Source: Paraburkholderia tropica (GTDB lineage: Bacteria; Pseudomonadota; Gammaproteobacteria; Burkholderiales; Burkholderiaceae). Taken from it: 64,000 nt of DNA. Location of the stretch: assembly GCF_914484835.1 (NCBI RefSeq), contig NZ_CAJZAR010000031.1, forward strand, positions 124,001 through 188,000. The letters run 5' to 3'. Below, one piece after another: positions 26,421 through 34,817 of the stretch; position 1 is the first letter of the stretch; every line of letters starts with the position of its first letter. The position numbers and the translations under genes are program-made. The notes beneath the pieces were generated by a model. The model searched no databases, was not told the DNA's origin, and was given only the letters and a program-made list of their open reading frames with translations.

Positions 26421-27357
26421 TGAAGCGCGCCCGCTGCTCGATGCGAGCGTCGACCGGGAACTGTCCGCCGCCGACGAATGGCGCGTGCGCGAGCATCTGA
26501 GCGGCTGTGCGCCATGCCGCGACGCGGCGGACGTCGTTCAGGCGATTTCGCGAACGGCGCGCGCCGCGCCTTACCATCGCGCGCCGCCGGATCTGGCCGC
26601 GCGCATCGTGGCGGCGTTGCCGCCGCTCGACGCGCCGAACCCGGAACCCGCGCCGCGCATGGTCGCCGACGATGACGCTCGCGTCGCGAAACCCACCCGC
26701 GCCGAGGACGGCAAAAAGGCAGGGTTCGCAGGATGGCGGTGGCCGTCTTTCGGCGGATTCGGTGGATTCGGTGCATTTGGCGGATCCGGCGCAGCGGGCG
26801 GCGCGCCGGCCACGGGCGCGCGCGCGCCGGCCTTCGCGTGGTCCGCGCTGGGCGTGCTCGCGCTGGGCGCATTGGGTCTGGTCGCGGCGCTGCATCTGCG
26901 TGAGCCCGCGGCAACCGGCGCCTTCGTCGACGAACTCGTGGCGAGCCACGTGCGCGCGCAGATCTCGGGCCGCGACCTCGACGTGATCTCGACCGACCGC
27001 CATACGGTGAAGCCGTGGTTCAACGGCCGCATCGACTATGCGCCGCCCGTCGAGGATCTCGACGCTCAGGGTTTTCCGCTCGTCGGCGGTCGGCTCGACT
27101 ATGTGGGGCGCGAGCGCGTCGCGGTGCTCGTGTACCGGTTCCGCAAGCACGTGATCGATGTCTATGTGTTCCCGCCGGGCACGTCCGGGCCGCAGGCGGA
27201 CGCCGCCGCGCCGCCGCGCGACGACGGCTACGCGCTCGCGCATTGGCAGGCGGGCGGCATGACGTGGTGGGCCGTGACCGATGCGGGGCCGGATGCGCTC
27301 GTCGGCCTGCGCGCCGCGCTCGACGCACGGCTCGCGGGCGGCGGAAGCGGGGGCTAG
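26410..27357 (+). CDS. Zinc-finger anti-sigma factor, membrane-bound
   Basis: A 315-residue anti-sigma factor. The N-terminal ZAS domain carries H-x3-C-x2-C in REHLSGCAPCRDA (residues ~29-36), which binds zinc and clamps its sigma factor. A Gly/Ala-rich linker leads to a single transmembrane helix (~residues 138-160, WSALGVLALGALGLVAALHL). The periplasmic domain contains SGRDLDVISTDRHTVKPWFNGRIDYAPPV, shared by many Burkholderia and Ralstonia anti-sigma factors of this type. It presumably senses an envelope or redox signal. Confidence 0.92.
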   Translation: MNCDEARPLLDASVDRELSAADEWRVREHLSGCAPCRDAADVVQAISRTARAAPYHRAPPDLAARIVAALPPLDAPNPEPAPRMVADDDARVAKPTRAEDGKKAGFAGWRWPSFGGFGGFGAFGGSGAAGGAPATGARAPAFAWSALGVLALGALGLVAALHLREPAATGAFVDELVASHVRAQISGRDLDVISTDRHTVKPWFNGRIDYAPPVEDLDAQGFPLVGGRLDYVGRERVAVLVYRFRKHVIDVYVFPPGTSGPQADAAAPPRDDGYALAHWQAGGMTWWAVTDAGPDALVGLRAALDARLAGGGSGG

Positions 27358-27476
27358 GGCGCGTTTTGCGGTGATCCGCGCGGCCCCCGCGTGGTCCGGC
27401 ATGGTTCAACTCACCGCGCCAACCGCGCAAGTCCTTGAAAACACGCCCGAATCAGATCGCCGATGCATGATGGCGG

Positions 27477-27505
27477 TTGCGCACGTAGCCCGATCGCGCT
27501 ACAAT
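27477..27505 (+). promoter_or_regulatory. Sigma-70 promoter of the rpsF operon
   Basis: TTGCGC (27477-27482), a 17-bp spacer and TACAAT (27500-27505). Transcription from ~27512 gives a ~60-nt leader before rpsF. Confidence 0.75.
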
Positions 27506-27570
27506 CTTCGGCTTCTCACTTGCCGCACCGGTTCCGACGCCCGGGTGGCTTTAATCCACAAGGAGTGAAT

Positions 27571-27942
27571 ATGCGTCATTACGAAATCGTCTTCATCGTG
27601 CACCCCGATCAAAGCGAGCAAGTGCCCGCAATGATCGAGCGTTACAAGAGCACGATCACGTCGCACGGTGGCCAGATCCACCGTATCGAAGACTGGGGCC
27701 GTCGCCAACTGGCCTACATGATCGAGAAACTCGCGAAGGCTCACTACGTCTGCATGAACATCGAATGCGACCAGACTACGCTCGACGAACTGGAACACGC
27801 GTTCAAGTTCAACGACGCTGTTCTGCGTCACCTCATCGTCAAGATGAAGAAGGCCGAAGCAGGCCCGTCGCCGATGATGAAGGAAGTGCAGCGCGAAGAA
27901 GCCAAGAAGGCGGCTGCTCAGCCGACCGAAGCGCAGGCTTAA
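27571..27942 (+). CDS. rpsF: 30S ribosomal protein S6
   Basis: A 123-residue S6. [25 protein letters not shown] and [31 protein letters not shown] are classic S6 sequence. The C-terminus is extended by a Lys/Ala/Glu tail, as in other beta-proteobacteria. AAGGAG precedes the ATG. It is first in rpsF-priB-rpsR-rplI. In many bacteria an S6:S18 complex binds the rpsF leader; the leader here can form a hairpin with a CCG in its loop, but this is only suggestive. Confidence 0.99.
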   Translation: MRHYEIVFIVHPDQSEQVPAMIERYKSTITSHGGQIHRIEDWGRRQLAYMIEKLAKAHYVCMNIECDQTTLDELEHAFKFNDAVLRHLIVKMKKAEAGPSPMMKEVQREEAKKAAAQPTEAQA

Positions 27943-27987
27943 TACACAAGCCATCAGGATTCGAGCTCTCTTGCTTAAGCACACTGC

Positions 27988-28287
27988 GTGAACAGGCTGC
28001 AACTCACGGCTAGCGTCGTCGAACGCGAACCGGTGCGGTATACCCCCGCCGGCGTTCCGATTGCCAGCGTTACGTTGCAGCACCGCACGGAAGTCGTCGA
28101 AGCGGGTATTCCCCGATTCGTCGAACTCACGATGCCCGCGGTGGCGGCCGGCAAGGCCTGCGGTCTGGTCGAAAGCTGCGAGATGGGCGTGGAAGCGCTC
28201 TTCACCGGTTTTCTGGCGAAAAAGCACCGCAATGCGCGAACCCTGGTGTTTCACATCACCGAAATGCAAGGTACAGGAAAGGACTAA
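27988..28287 (+). CDS. priB: Primosomal replication protein N (PriB)
   Basis: A 99-residue OB-fold ssDNA-binding protein starting at a GTG ([32 protein letters not shown]). It bridges PriA and DnaT to reload the replicative helicase at stalled forks. Its place between rpsF and rpsR is conserved in beta- and gamma-proteobacteria, and dnaB follows the operon. The stop is 2 bp before the rpsR start. Confidence 0.97.
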   Translation: MNRLQLTASVVEREPVRYTPAGVPIASVTLQHRTEVVEAGIPRFVELTMPAVAAGKACGLVESCEMGVEALFTGFLAKKHRNARTLVFHITEMQGTGKD

Positions 28288-28289
28288 TC

Positions 28290-28565
28290 ATGCCCCGCCC
28301 GACTGGTAAGAAATTCGACAAGCGTCGTCAACAACAAAACCCGCTCTTCAAGCGCAAGAAGTTCTGCCGCTTCACGGCTGCTGGCGTCGATCAGATCGAC
28401 TACAAGGACATCGAAACGCTGAAGGACTTCATCGGCGAAAACGGCAAGATCACGCCGGCTCGTCTGACGGGTACGAAGGCCCACTATCAGCGTCAGCTGG
28501 ACACGGCTATCAAGCGCGCGCGTTTCCTCGCGCTGATGCCGTACACCGACCAGCACAAGGCCTAA
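28290..28565 (+). CDS. rpsR: 30S ribosomal protein S18
   Basis: A 91-residue S18 with [29 protein letters not shown] and [30 protein letters not shown], the full family signature. Within the 30S platform it pairs with S6. It is coupled to priB (2-bp gap) and is followed by rplI after 27 bp. Confidence 0.99.
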   Translation: MPRPTGKKFDKRRQQQNPLFKRKKFCRFTAAGVDQIDYKDIETLKDFIGENGKITPARLTGTKAHYQRQLDTAIKRARFLALMPYTDQHKA

Positions 28566-28592
28566 TAAGACGACGCTACAAGGAGCAATTGA

Positions 28593-29045
28593 ATGCAGAT
28601 CATTCTTCTGGAAAAAGTCGTCAACCTGGGCAACCTCGGCGACATCGTCAAGGTGAAGGACGGTTACGCACGTAACTTCCTGATCCCGAACAAGAAGGCT
28701 CGCCGCGCAACGAAGGACGCAATCGCTGAATTCGAAGTTCGCCGCGCTGAACTCGAAAAGGCCGCCGCTGAAAAGCTGGCAGCTGCACAAGGCGAAGGCG
28801 AAAAGCTGAGCGGCCTGACCGTTCAGATCGGCCAGAAGGCCGGCGTCGACGGCCGTCTGTTCGGTTCGGTCACGAACGCGGACATCGCCGAAGCGCTCAC
28901 GAAGCAAGGCTTCGCAGTGGAAAAGATGCAAGTGCGTCTGCCGGAAGGCCCGCTGAAGATCGTTGGCGACCATTCGGTGCAAGTTGCACTGCACACGGAC
29001 GTGCTCGTCGACATCACGGTGTCGGTGCAAGGCGAACACGCCTAA
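28593..29045 (+). CDS. rplI: 50S ribosomal protein L9
   Basis: A 150-residue L9. The N-terminal domain [36 protein letters not shown] is diagnostic, followed by the long connecting helix and a C-terminal domain ending [21 protein letters not shown] precedes the ATG. A terminator ends the operon downstream. Confidence 0.99.
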   Translation: MQIILLEKVVNLGNLGDIVKVKDGYARNFLIPNKKARRATKDAIAEFEVRRAELEKAAAEKLAAAQGEGEKLSGLTVQIGQKAGVDGRLFGSVTNADIAEALTKQGFAVEKMQVRLPEGPLKIVGDHSVQVALHTDVLVDITVSVQGEHA

Positions 29046-29104
29046 GCACGCATGCGGTCCTCACGGACCGCGTGTTCGCGCCGTTCTACGTCGCAAAGAA
29101 CAAG

Positions 29105-29138
29105 AAAGGCAGGAGCCGCAGGGCTTCTGCCTTTTTTG
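29105..29138 (+). terminator. Terminator of the rpsF-priB-rpsR-rplI operon
   Basis: The stem GGCAGGAGCC/GGCTTCTGCC (one G-T pair) with a GCAG loop is followed by TTTTTTG. Confidence 0.88.
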
Positions 29139-29228
29139 TTGCGCGCTCATTGCCTTCGCTTGTTGCACACGCTTTTTGCACTTTTTGAAGCTTGTGAGCG
29201 CCCGCCCGCTGTCCGATAATTGCCCTCC

Positions 29229-30614
29229 ATGAACGCTCCGAAAGATCCCCAACTCGAGTCGCTGAAAGTCCCGCCGCATTCGATCGAAGCCGAACAATCG
29301 GTGCTCGGCGGCCTGCTGCTGGATAACGGCGCCTGGGACCGGATTGCCGACTTCCTCTCGCAAAGCGACTTCTACCGCTACGATCACCGCCTGATCTTCG
29401 AGCATATCGGCCGTCTGATCTCGTCCGCGCGACCCGCCGACGTGGTGACCGTGTTCGAATCGCTCGGCACCTCGGGCAAGGCCGAGGATGTGGGCGGTCT
29501 CGCTTACCTCAACGCGCTCGCGCAGAACACGCCGAGCGCCGCGAACATCCGCCGCTACGCGGAAATCGTGCGCGATCGCGCGGTGCTGCGCCGCCTCGTG
29601 TCGGTCGCCGACGAAATTTCCTCCGACGCCTTCAACCCGCAGGGCAAGGAAGTGCGCCAGCTGCTCGACGAGGCCGAGGCCAAGGTGTTCTCGATCGCCG
29701 AAGACGGCGCGCGCGGCACGCAGGGCTTCCTCGAAATCGGGCCGCTGCTCACGCAGGTCGTGGAGCGCATCGACACGCTCTATCACACGGCCAATCCGAG
29801 CGACGTGACGGGCACGCCCACGGGCTTCATGGACCTCGACCGCATGACTTCGGGCATGCACGGCGGCGAGCTGATCATCGTGGCAGGCCGTCCGTCGATG
29901 GGTAAGACCGCGTTCTCGATGAACGTCGGTGAATACGTGGCCGTGGAATATGGCCTGCCGGTCGCGGTGTTCTCGATGGAAATGCCGGGCACGCAGCTCA
30001 TCATGCGTATGCTCGGTTCGGTGGGGCGCCTCGACCAGCACCGCATGCGTACGGGCCGCCTGACCGACGAGGATTGGCCGAAGCTCACGCACGCCGTGCA
30101 GAAAATGAGCGAGGCGCAGATCTTCATCGACGAAACCGGCGGCCTGAACCCGATGGAACTGCGCTCGCGCGCGCGGCGCCTGTCGCGCCAGTGCGGCAAG
30201 CTCGGCCTCATCATCATCGACTACCTGCAGCTGATGAGCGGCTCGGGCAGCGGCGAAAACCGTGCGACCGAAATTTCGGAAATCTCGCGTTCGCTCAAGA
30301 GCCTGGCCAAGGAACTCGACGTGCCCGTGATCGCGCTCTCGCAGCTCAATCGCGGCCTCGAACAGCGTCCGAACAAGCGCCCGGTGATGTCGGACCTGCG
30401 TGAATCGGGCGCAATCGAACAGGATGCGGACGTGATCCTGTTCATCTACCGCGACGAAGTGTACAACCCGGACAGCCCCGACAAGGGCACCGCCGAGATC
30501 ATTATCGGTAAGCAGCGTAACGGTCCGATTGGTCCCGTTCGGCTCACGTTCCATGGTCAATACACGAAGTTCGACAATTTTGCCGGCGCGCAAACCTTCT
30601 ACGGCAGCGAGTAA
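29229..30614 (+). CDS. dnaB: Replicative DNA helicase DnaB
   Basis: A 461-residue hexameric helicase. The N-terminal domain contains PPHSIEAEQSVLGGLLLDNGAWDRIADFL. The RecA-like domain has Walker A GRPSMGKTAF, Walker B-like LIIIDYLQLM and the arginine-finger region RLDQHRMRTG...SDLRESGAIEQDADVILFIYRDE. There is no intein in the P-loop. The ATG at 29229 (MNAPKDPQ) is preferred over an upstream in-frame TTG at 29220. It follows the ribosomal operon but has its own upstream gap of 183 bp containing a terminator. Confidence 0.98.
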   Translation: MNAPKDPQLESLKVPPHSIEAEQSVLGGLLLDNGAWDRIADFLSQSDFYRYDHRLIFEHIGRLISSARPADVVTVFESLGTSGKAEDVGGLAYLNALAQNTPSAANIRRYAEIVRDRAVLRRLVSVADEISSDAFNPQGKEVRQLLDEAEAKVFSIAEDGARGTQGFLEIGPLLTQVVERIDTLYHTANPSDVTGTPTGFMDLDRMTSGMHGGELIIVAGRPSMGKTAFSMNVGEYVAVEYGLPVAVFSMEMPGTQLIMRMLGSVGRLDQHRMRTGRLTDEDWPKLTHAVQKMSEAQIFIDETGGLNPMELRSRARRLSRQCGKLGLIIIDYLQLMSGSGSGENRATEISEISRSLKSLAKELDVPVIALSQLNRGLEQRPNKRPVMSDLRESGAIEQDADVILFIYRDEVYNPDSPDKGTAEIIIGKQRNGPIGPVRLTFHGQYTKFDNFAGAQTFYGSE

Positions 30615-30725
30615 GAGCGCAGTCTGAACTGTCAAGACGCGGCGGGCGGCTTATGCGCGATAGTGGCGCAAATGCCGCTGCCGTGTCCGTCGACAAGTGC
30701 GGCGCTTTCCTCCTGACGTTACAAT

Positions 30726-30769
30726 ATTGCCGTTTTATGACGGCTATCTTGCTGTTTTGTGACGGCAAT
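30726..30769 (+). repeat. Inverted repeat upstream of the phosphate transporter genes
   Basis: ATTGCCGT (30726-30733) and ACGGCAAT (30762-30769) form an 8-bp stem, 25 bp upstream of the DUF47 gene start. A possible -10 (TACAAT) lies immediately before it at 30720-30725. Confidence 0.5.
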
Positions 30770-30793
30770 CCGAGACCAATTACCGGGATCCCA

Positions 30794-31420
30794 ATGTTCG
30801 GTCGATTCATGCCCACCGAGGGCAAGTTCTTCGAAATCTTCAATGCGCACGCGAAGTGCATCGTTTCCGCTGGCCGTGAGCTCGAGCTCCTGATCGACAA
30901 TCTGGCGGACGCAGAAGTCCACAAACAGAACGTGCAGAGCGCCGAAAAGGCCGCCGACAAGCTCACGCACGAGTGCATCGACCTGTTGCACAAGACCTTC
31001 ATCACGCCGCTCGACCGCGACGAGATCCACAAGCTCATCACGACGATGGACGACTGCCTCGACCTCATGGAAGACGTCGCCACCGCCATTTCGCTGTACG
31101 ACGTGCAGGCCGTGACGGCCGAGGCGAGCGAGCTCGCGCACGTGGTCACGGCGTCGGCCGAGCGCGTGCAGGCAGCCGTGGCGCTGCTCTCCGACATGAA
31201 GCAGGCGCGCGATATCCTGAAGGCGTGCGAAGACATCGACCGCCTCGAGTCGGACGCCGACCGCCTGCTGCGCGGCGCGATCTCGAAACTCTTCCGCGAG
31301 GAAGACGACGTCAAGAACCTGATCAAGCTGAAGGCGATCTACGAATTGCTCGAGGCGATCACCGACAAGTGCGAGGATGTCGCGAACATCATCGAAGGCA
31401 TCGTGCTAGAGAACGCCTGA
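30794..31420 (+). CDS. DUF47 PhoU-like partner of a PiT transporter
   Basis: A 208-residue all-helical protein of the TIGR00153/DUF47 family (MFGRFMPTEGKFFEIFNAHAK, LHKTFITPLDRDEIHKLITTMDDCLDLMEDV, FREEDDVKNLIKLKAIYELLEAITDKCEDVANIIEGIVLEN). These PhoU-like cytosolic proteins bind metal clusters and regulate the adjacent PiT permease. The permease starts 10 bp after the stop. The start at 30794 is set by the conserved N-terminus. Confidence 0.95.
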   Translation: MFGRFMPTEGKFFEIFNAHAKCIVSAGRELELLIDNLADAEVHKQNVQSAEKAADKLTHECIDLLHKTFITPLDRDEIHKLITTMDDCLDLMEDVATAISLYDVQAVTAEASELAHVVTASAERVQAAVALLSDMKQARDILKACEDIDRLESDADRLLRGAISKLFREEDDVKNLIKLKAIYELLEAITDKCEDVANIIEGIVLENA

Positions 31421-31430
31421 GCAAATCACG

Positions 31431-32441
31431 ATGCATTCGATACAACTCGCGCTATGGGTGGTCGCGACCCTCGTCGCCATCGCGCTCATTTTCGACTTCA
31501 TGAATGGCTTTCACGATGCGGCGAATTCCATCGCCACCGTCGTGTCCACGGGCGTCCTCAAACCGCAGCAGGCGGTGGCGTTCGCAGCCATGTTCAACGT
31601 GATCGCCTATTTCGTCTTCCACCTGAAGGTGGCGCAGACAGTGGGCAAGGGCACCATCGACCCCGATATCGTCGACCACTACGTGGTGTTCGGCGCGCTG
31701 ATAGGCGCGATCGGCTGGAACGTGCTGACGTGGTACTACGGCATTCCGTCGAGCTCGTCGCACGCGCTGATCGGCGGTCTCGTGGGCGCGGCGCTCGCCA
31801 AGTCGGGCTGGCACTCGCTGAACTTCGACGGCCTGATGAAGACCGTGGCGTTCATTTTCATTTCGCCGCTGCTCGGTTTCATTCTCGGCTCGTTGTTCAT
31901 GCTGCTGGTGTCGTGGCTGTATTTCCGCACGCCACCAAGCAAGGTGGACCGGCGATTCCGGCGCTTCCAGCTGGTCTCGGCGGGCCTCTATAGCCTCGGC
32001 CACGGCGGTAACGACGCGCAGAAGACCATCGGCATCATCTGGATGCTGCTGATCGCGACCGGTTACTCGGCGATCGGCTCGGATGCGCCGCCCATCTGGG
32101 TGATCGGCGGCTGCTATCTGTCGATGGGTATCGGCACGCTGTTCGGCGGCTGGCGCATCGTGCGCACGATGGGCCAGAAGATCACCAAGCTCAAACCCGT
32201 GGGCGGTTTCTGCGCGGAAGCGGGCGGGGCGCTCACGCTGTTCACGGCTTCGTGGCTCGGCATTCCCGTGTCCACCACGCACACCATTACCGGCGCGATC
32301 GTTGGCGTGGGCGCGACGCAAAAGCTCAGCGCCGTGCGCTGGGGCGTGGCAGGCAACATCGTGTGGGCCTGGGTGCTGACCATTCCGGCTTCGGCCACGC
32401 TCGCCGCGGCGGGCTGGTGGATCGGCCATCGGCTGATGTAA
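31431..32441 (+). CDS. Inorganic phosphate transporter, PiT family
   Basis: A 336-residue integral membrane protein with ~10 helices and the two inverted PiT signature repeats GFHDAANSIATVVSTG and GGNDAQKTIG. It mediates low-affinity, ion-coupled phosphate (metal-phosphate) uptake. It is shorter than E. coli PitA (499 residues), lacking the large central loop, as is usual for PiT proteins paired with a DUF47 protein. A strong terminator follows. Confidence 0.96.
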   Translation: MHSIQLALWVVATLVAIALIFDFMNGFHDAANSIATVVSTGVLKPQQAVAFAAMFNVIAYFVFHLKVAQTVGKGTIDPDIVDHYVVFGALIGAIGWNVLTWYYGIPSSSSHALIGGLVGAALAKSGWHSLNFDGLMKTVAFIFISPLLGFILGSLFMLLVSWLYFRTPPSKVDRRFRRFQLVSAGLYSLGHGGNDAQKTIGIIWMLLIATGYSAIGSDAPPIWVIGGCYLSMGIGTLFGGWRIVRTMGQKITKLKPVGGFCAEAGGALTLFTASWLGIPVSTTHTITGAIVGVGATQKLSAVRWGVAGNIVWAWVLTIPASATLAAAGWWIGHRLM

Positions 32442-32475
32442 GAGCCGACGTGAGAGGCTGCGGCCTCCGTGTTGC

Positions 32476-32504
32476 AAAACGGCGCCTTCGGGCGCCGTTT
32501 TTTT
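32476..32504 (+). terminator. Terminator of the DUF47-PiT operon
   Basis: The stem AAACGGCGCC/GGCGCCGTTT with a TTCG tetraloop is followed by TTTTA. Confidence 0.92.
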
Positions 32505-32521
32505 ATGCGCGGCGCGCCGCC

Positions 32522-33328
32522 TCAGATCACGGGCGTGGTGCAGCCGTCCATCGGCACGATTGCGCCCGTGACGTAGCTCGCTCGGCGGCTGGCGAGAAAG
32601 AGCGCCACGTCGGCGATTTCCTCGGGTTTGGCGTAGCGCCCGAGCGGCACCTTGGCCTCGCCGCGTGCGAGGGTTTCCTCGGCGCTGACACCTTCGCGGC
32701 CCGCTTCGAGTTTCACTGCTTCCTGAAGCCGCTCCGTGAGCGTGGCGCCCGGATTGATCGCGTTGATGCGGATGCCGTATCGCGCGTGATAGTGCGCGAG
32801 GCCGACCGTCGCGAGCATGAGCGCCGCGTTGGCCGCGCCGCCCGCGATATGGATGTCGCTCGCGTATTTGCCGCCCATGCCGATGATATTGACGATCGCG
32901 CCCGGCTCCAGCGCCTTGCCCGCCTTGATCCGCTCCACCATGCGGCGCAGCACTTCCTGCTGCGGATAGATGTACGGAAAGTACTTGGCTTCCATGGTGG
33001 CCTTGAAGGCCTCGGCGTCGAGCAATTCGGGGTCGTAGCGGCGGGCGGCGCCCGCGCTGTTGATCAGGATGTCGATGGGGCCGACGGCCGTGGAGACTTC
33101 CTCGACCACGTCGGCGGCGCTGTGCGCCTCGTGCAGGTCGGCGCGCGTGAGATGCACGTGCAGGCCTTCGCTCGCCAGCTGCTCGCGGGCGCGCGCGAGA
33201 TTGGCCGGCTCGCGCGAGACGATCGCGACTTTCGCGCCCTCCTGGGCGAACGCGCGGGCGCAGGCCAGCCCGATACCCTTGCTGCCGCCCGTGACCAGAA
33301 CCACCTTGTTGCGGAGTCCGAGATCCAT
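32522..33328 (-). CDS. SDR-fold protein lacking the canonical catalytic Tyr-Lys
   Basis: A 268-residue Rossmann protein of the short-chain dehydrogenase/reductase family. The cofactor motif TGGSKGIG (residues 13-20), the NSAGA motif (90-94) and RINAINPG are intact. Where YxxxK is expected, the sequence reads HIAGGAANAALML: the positions aligning with Tyr and Lys are Gly163 and Asn167, and the catalytic Ser is also not evident. It may bind NAD(P) without normal SDR chemistry or use a different mechanism. It is convergent with the PiT gene, with no functional partner nearby. Confidence 0.88.
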   Translation of the reverse strand: MDLGLRNKVVLVTGGSKGIGLACARAFAQEGAKVAIVSREPANLARAREQLASEGLHVHLTRADLHEAHSAADVVEEVSTAVGPIDILINSAGAARRYDPELLDAEAFKATMEAKYFPYIYPQQEVLRRMVERIKAGKALEPGAIVNIIGMGGKYASDIHIAGGAANAALMLATVGLAHYHARYGIRINAINPGATLTERLQEAVKLEAGREGVSAEETLARGEAKVPLGRYAKPEEIADVALFLASRRASYVTGAIVPMDGCTTPVI

Positions 33329-33469
33329 CGCTGCCTCGCTGCGGAAAAGTCCAAAAACAGTACCAAAACGATAGCAGACGCGGCGGGCGCACGGAACCGC
33401 CGGAAGCAGACGTTGGCCTTCCGGCCAGGGCGATTCGGGCTGAGGGCCGTGTCGGCCGGTGGCGTGCGC

Positions 33470-34540
33470 CTAGTACGCGCCGTTGGCGAAACGCGCGATC
33501 GGATCGTCGCTCGATTGCGTGGGGGCGGGTGAAGCGGCGCCCGCTGTCGAGGCGCGCATGATCTGGACCGGTGCCTGCGCGGGTTGCATGGGCTGCACCG
33601 GCTGGATGGCCGTGGAGCCGGCCTGCGCAGCCTGGCGTTCGGCGGCGGACGCCCGCGGCGGCGGGGGCTCGAAGGCATCCGCGGCGGCGTCGATGGCGTC
33701 CGGCGCATTGGCGCTCGGCGCAGCGGCGACCGCGCCCGCGTCGCGCGCCTGCATTTGGGCGGCGCCCATTGCGGCGGGCGGCGGCTCGAAGGCATCGGCG
33801 GAGGCAGCGGCTGGTTGCGGCGATGCCACGGGTATCGCTGCCGTGTTCGTGTAAGTGCCTGGCGGCGCGGTCGTCAGGCGTCGCTGATCCGCCGCCGCAG
33901 CGCTCACGCGCGCCGCAGGCGCGGCAATCGCCACGCTCGCGGTCGGCGTGACCGGCGCGGGCGCGGCGGCTTCATAGGTCGGCGTATCGAACGGCGTGCT
34001 CGGCGCACGTTTGGGCGGCGCCATGCGGCGGATGCCGTCGAAATGCTTCGCCCAGTACGGATTGGTCAGATAGTCGAGCCGCACCGTGCCGCCCGTCGAC
34101 GGCGCATTCACGAAGCGCAGGTTGCCGACGTAAATGCCCACGTGCGAATGCGGTCGTCCGGTGGTGTTGAAGAACACGAGGTCGCCGGCCGCGATTTCGT
34201 CGGGTTCGATCGACTCGCCGCGCTGGCTCATGTCTGCCGTGGTGCGGGGCAGGTCCACCGACGCGGCGCGTGCGAACACATATTTCACAAGACCGCTGCA
34301 ATCGAAGCCGCTATCGGGCGTATTGCCGCCCCAGCGGTAGGGAATGCCGACGAGACCCATCGCCTGGATCGAGATTTCCTCGCGGCCGATGCTGTGGTCG
34401 ACGAAATTGGGGAAGCCGGGCGGCTTGGTGCGCCACTCGTAGCCGCCGCTCGATCCGCTGCCGCGCGACACCTTCTGCGGCGCGCTCGAACACGCCGCAA
34501 GGAACATCACGATCAGCAACGGAAGCCAGAGTCGACGCAT
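33470..34540 (-). CDS. NlpC/P60 family lipoprotein, cell-wall endopeptidase
   Basis: A 356-residue protein with a lipobox (FLAAC, lipidated Cys17). The NlpC/P60 domain spans ~residues 52-165: catalytic Cys81 (GFDCSGLVKYVF), His133 (RPHSHVGIYVGN) and a metal-free Cys-peptidase fold. It likely cuts peptide cross-links of peptidoglycan from the outer-membrane side. A ~180-residue low-complexity Ala/Pro/Gln tail follows, with a duplicated ADAFEPPP unit; such a long tail is unusual for the family. The ATG at 34540 begins the lipoprotein signal. Confidence 0.92.
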   Translation of the reverse strand: MRRLWLPLLIVMFLAACSSAPQKVSRGSGSSGGYEWRTKPPGFPNFVDHSIGREEISIQAMGLVGIPYRWGGNTPDSGFDCSGLVKYVFARAASVDLPRTTADMSQRGESIEPDEIAAGDLVFFNTTGRPHSHVGIYVGNLRFVNAPSTGGTVRLDYLTNPYWAKHFDGIRRMAPPKRAPSTPFDTPTYEAAAPAPVTPTASVAIAAPAARVSAAAADQRRLTTAPPGTYTNTAAIPVASPQPAAASADAFEPPPAAMGAAQMQARDAGAVAAAPSANAPDAIDAAADAFEPPPPRASAAERQAAQAGSTAIQPVQPMQPAQAPVQIMRASTAGAASPAPTQSSDDPIARFANGAY

Positions 34541-34726
34541 TAAAAGCGGACGGCGAACGACGCGCGTCCGCCATTGGGGAAAACCGGTAATGGTCGGATG
34601 GTAGCCCGTCGCACAGGGCTTCGGCAAGAAATCTTGAGGAATTACTTGAAGTTCACGCGCGATCTGTTGCGGCTTCGGTACGCCGCGCTGCCCCGAAATC
34701 CGCGCGCCAGCGGGCATTGCGCAAGA

Positions 34727-34764
34727 AAAAAGGACCGTATCCGGTGATCCGAATACGGTCCTTT
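34727..34764 (-). terminator. Terminator downstream of the PhoH gene
   Basis: Read on the minus strand, the stem AAAGGACCGTATTCGG/CCGGATACGGTCCTTTT precedes a T-run (the complement of AAAAAA at 34726-34731). Confidence 0.88.
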
Positions 34765-34817
34765 CAGGTACGGCGTGAAGCGTGCGGCGCGGGCGGGAAC
34801 CCGTGCCGCAGGGCGTT

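Noticed and set aside
30720-30793. Pho box upstream of the DUF47-PiT operon
   Set aside because: CTGTTTTGTGAC is suggestive, but two 7-bp repeats with the proper spacing are not found.
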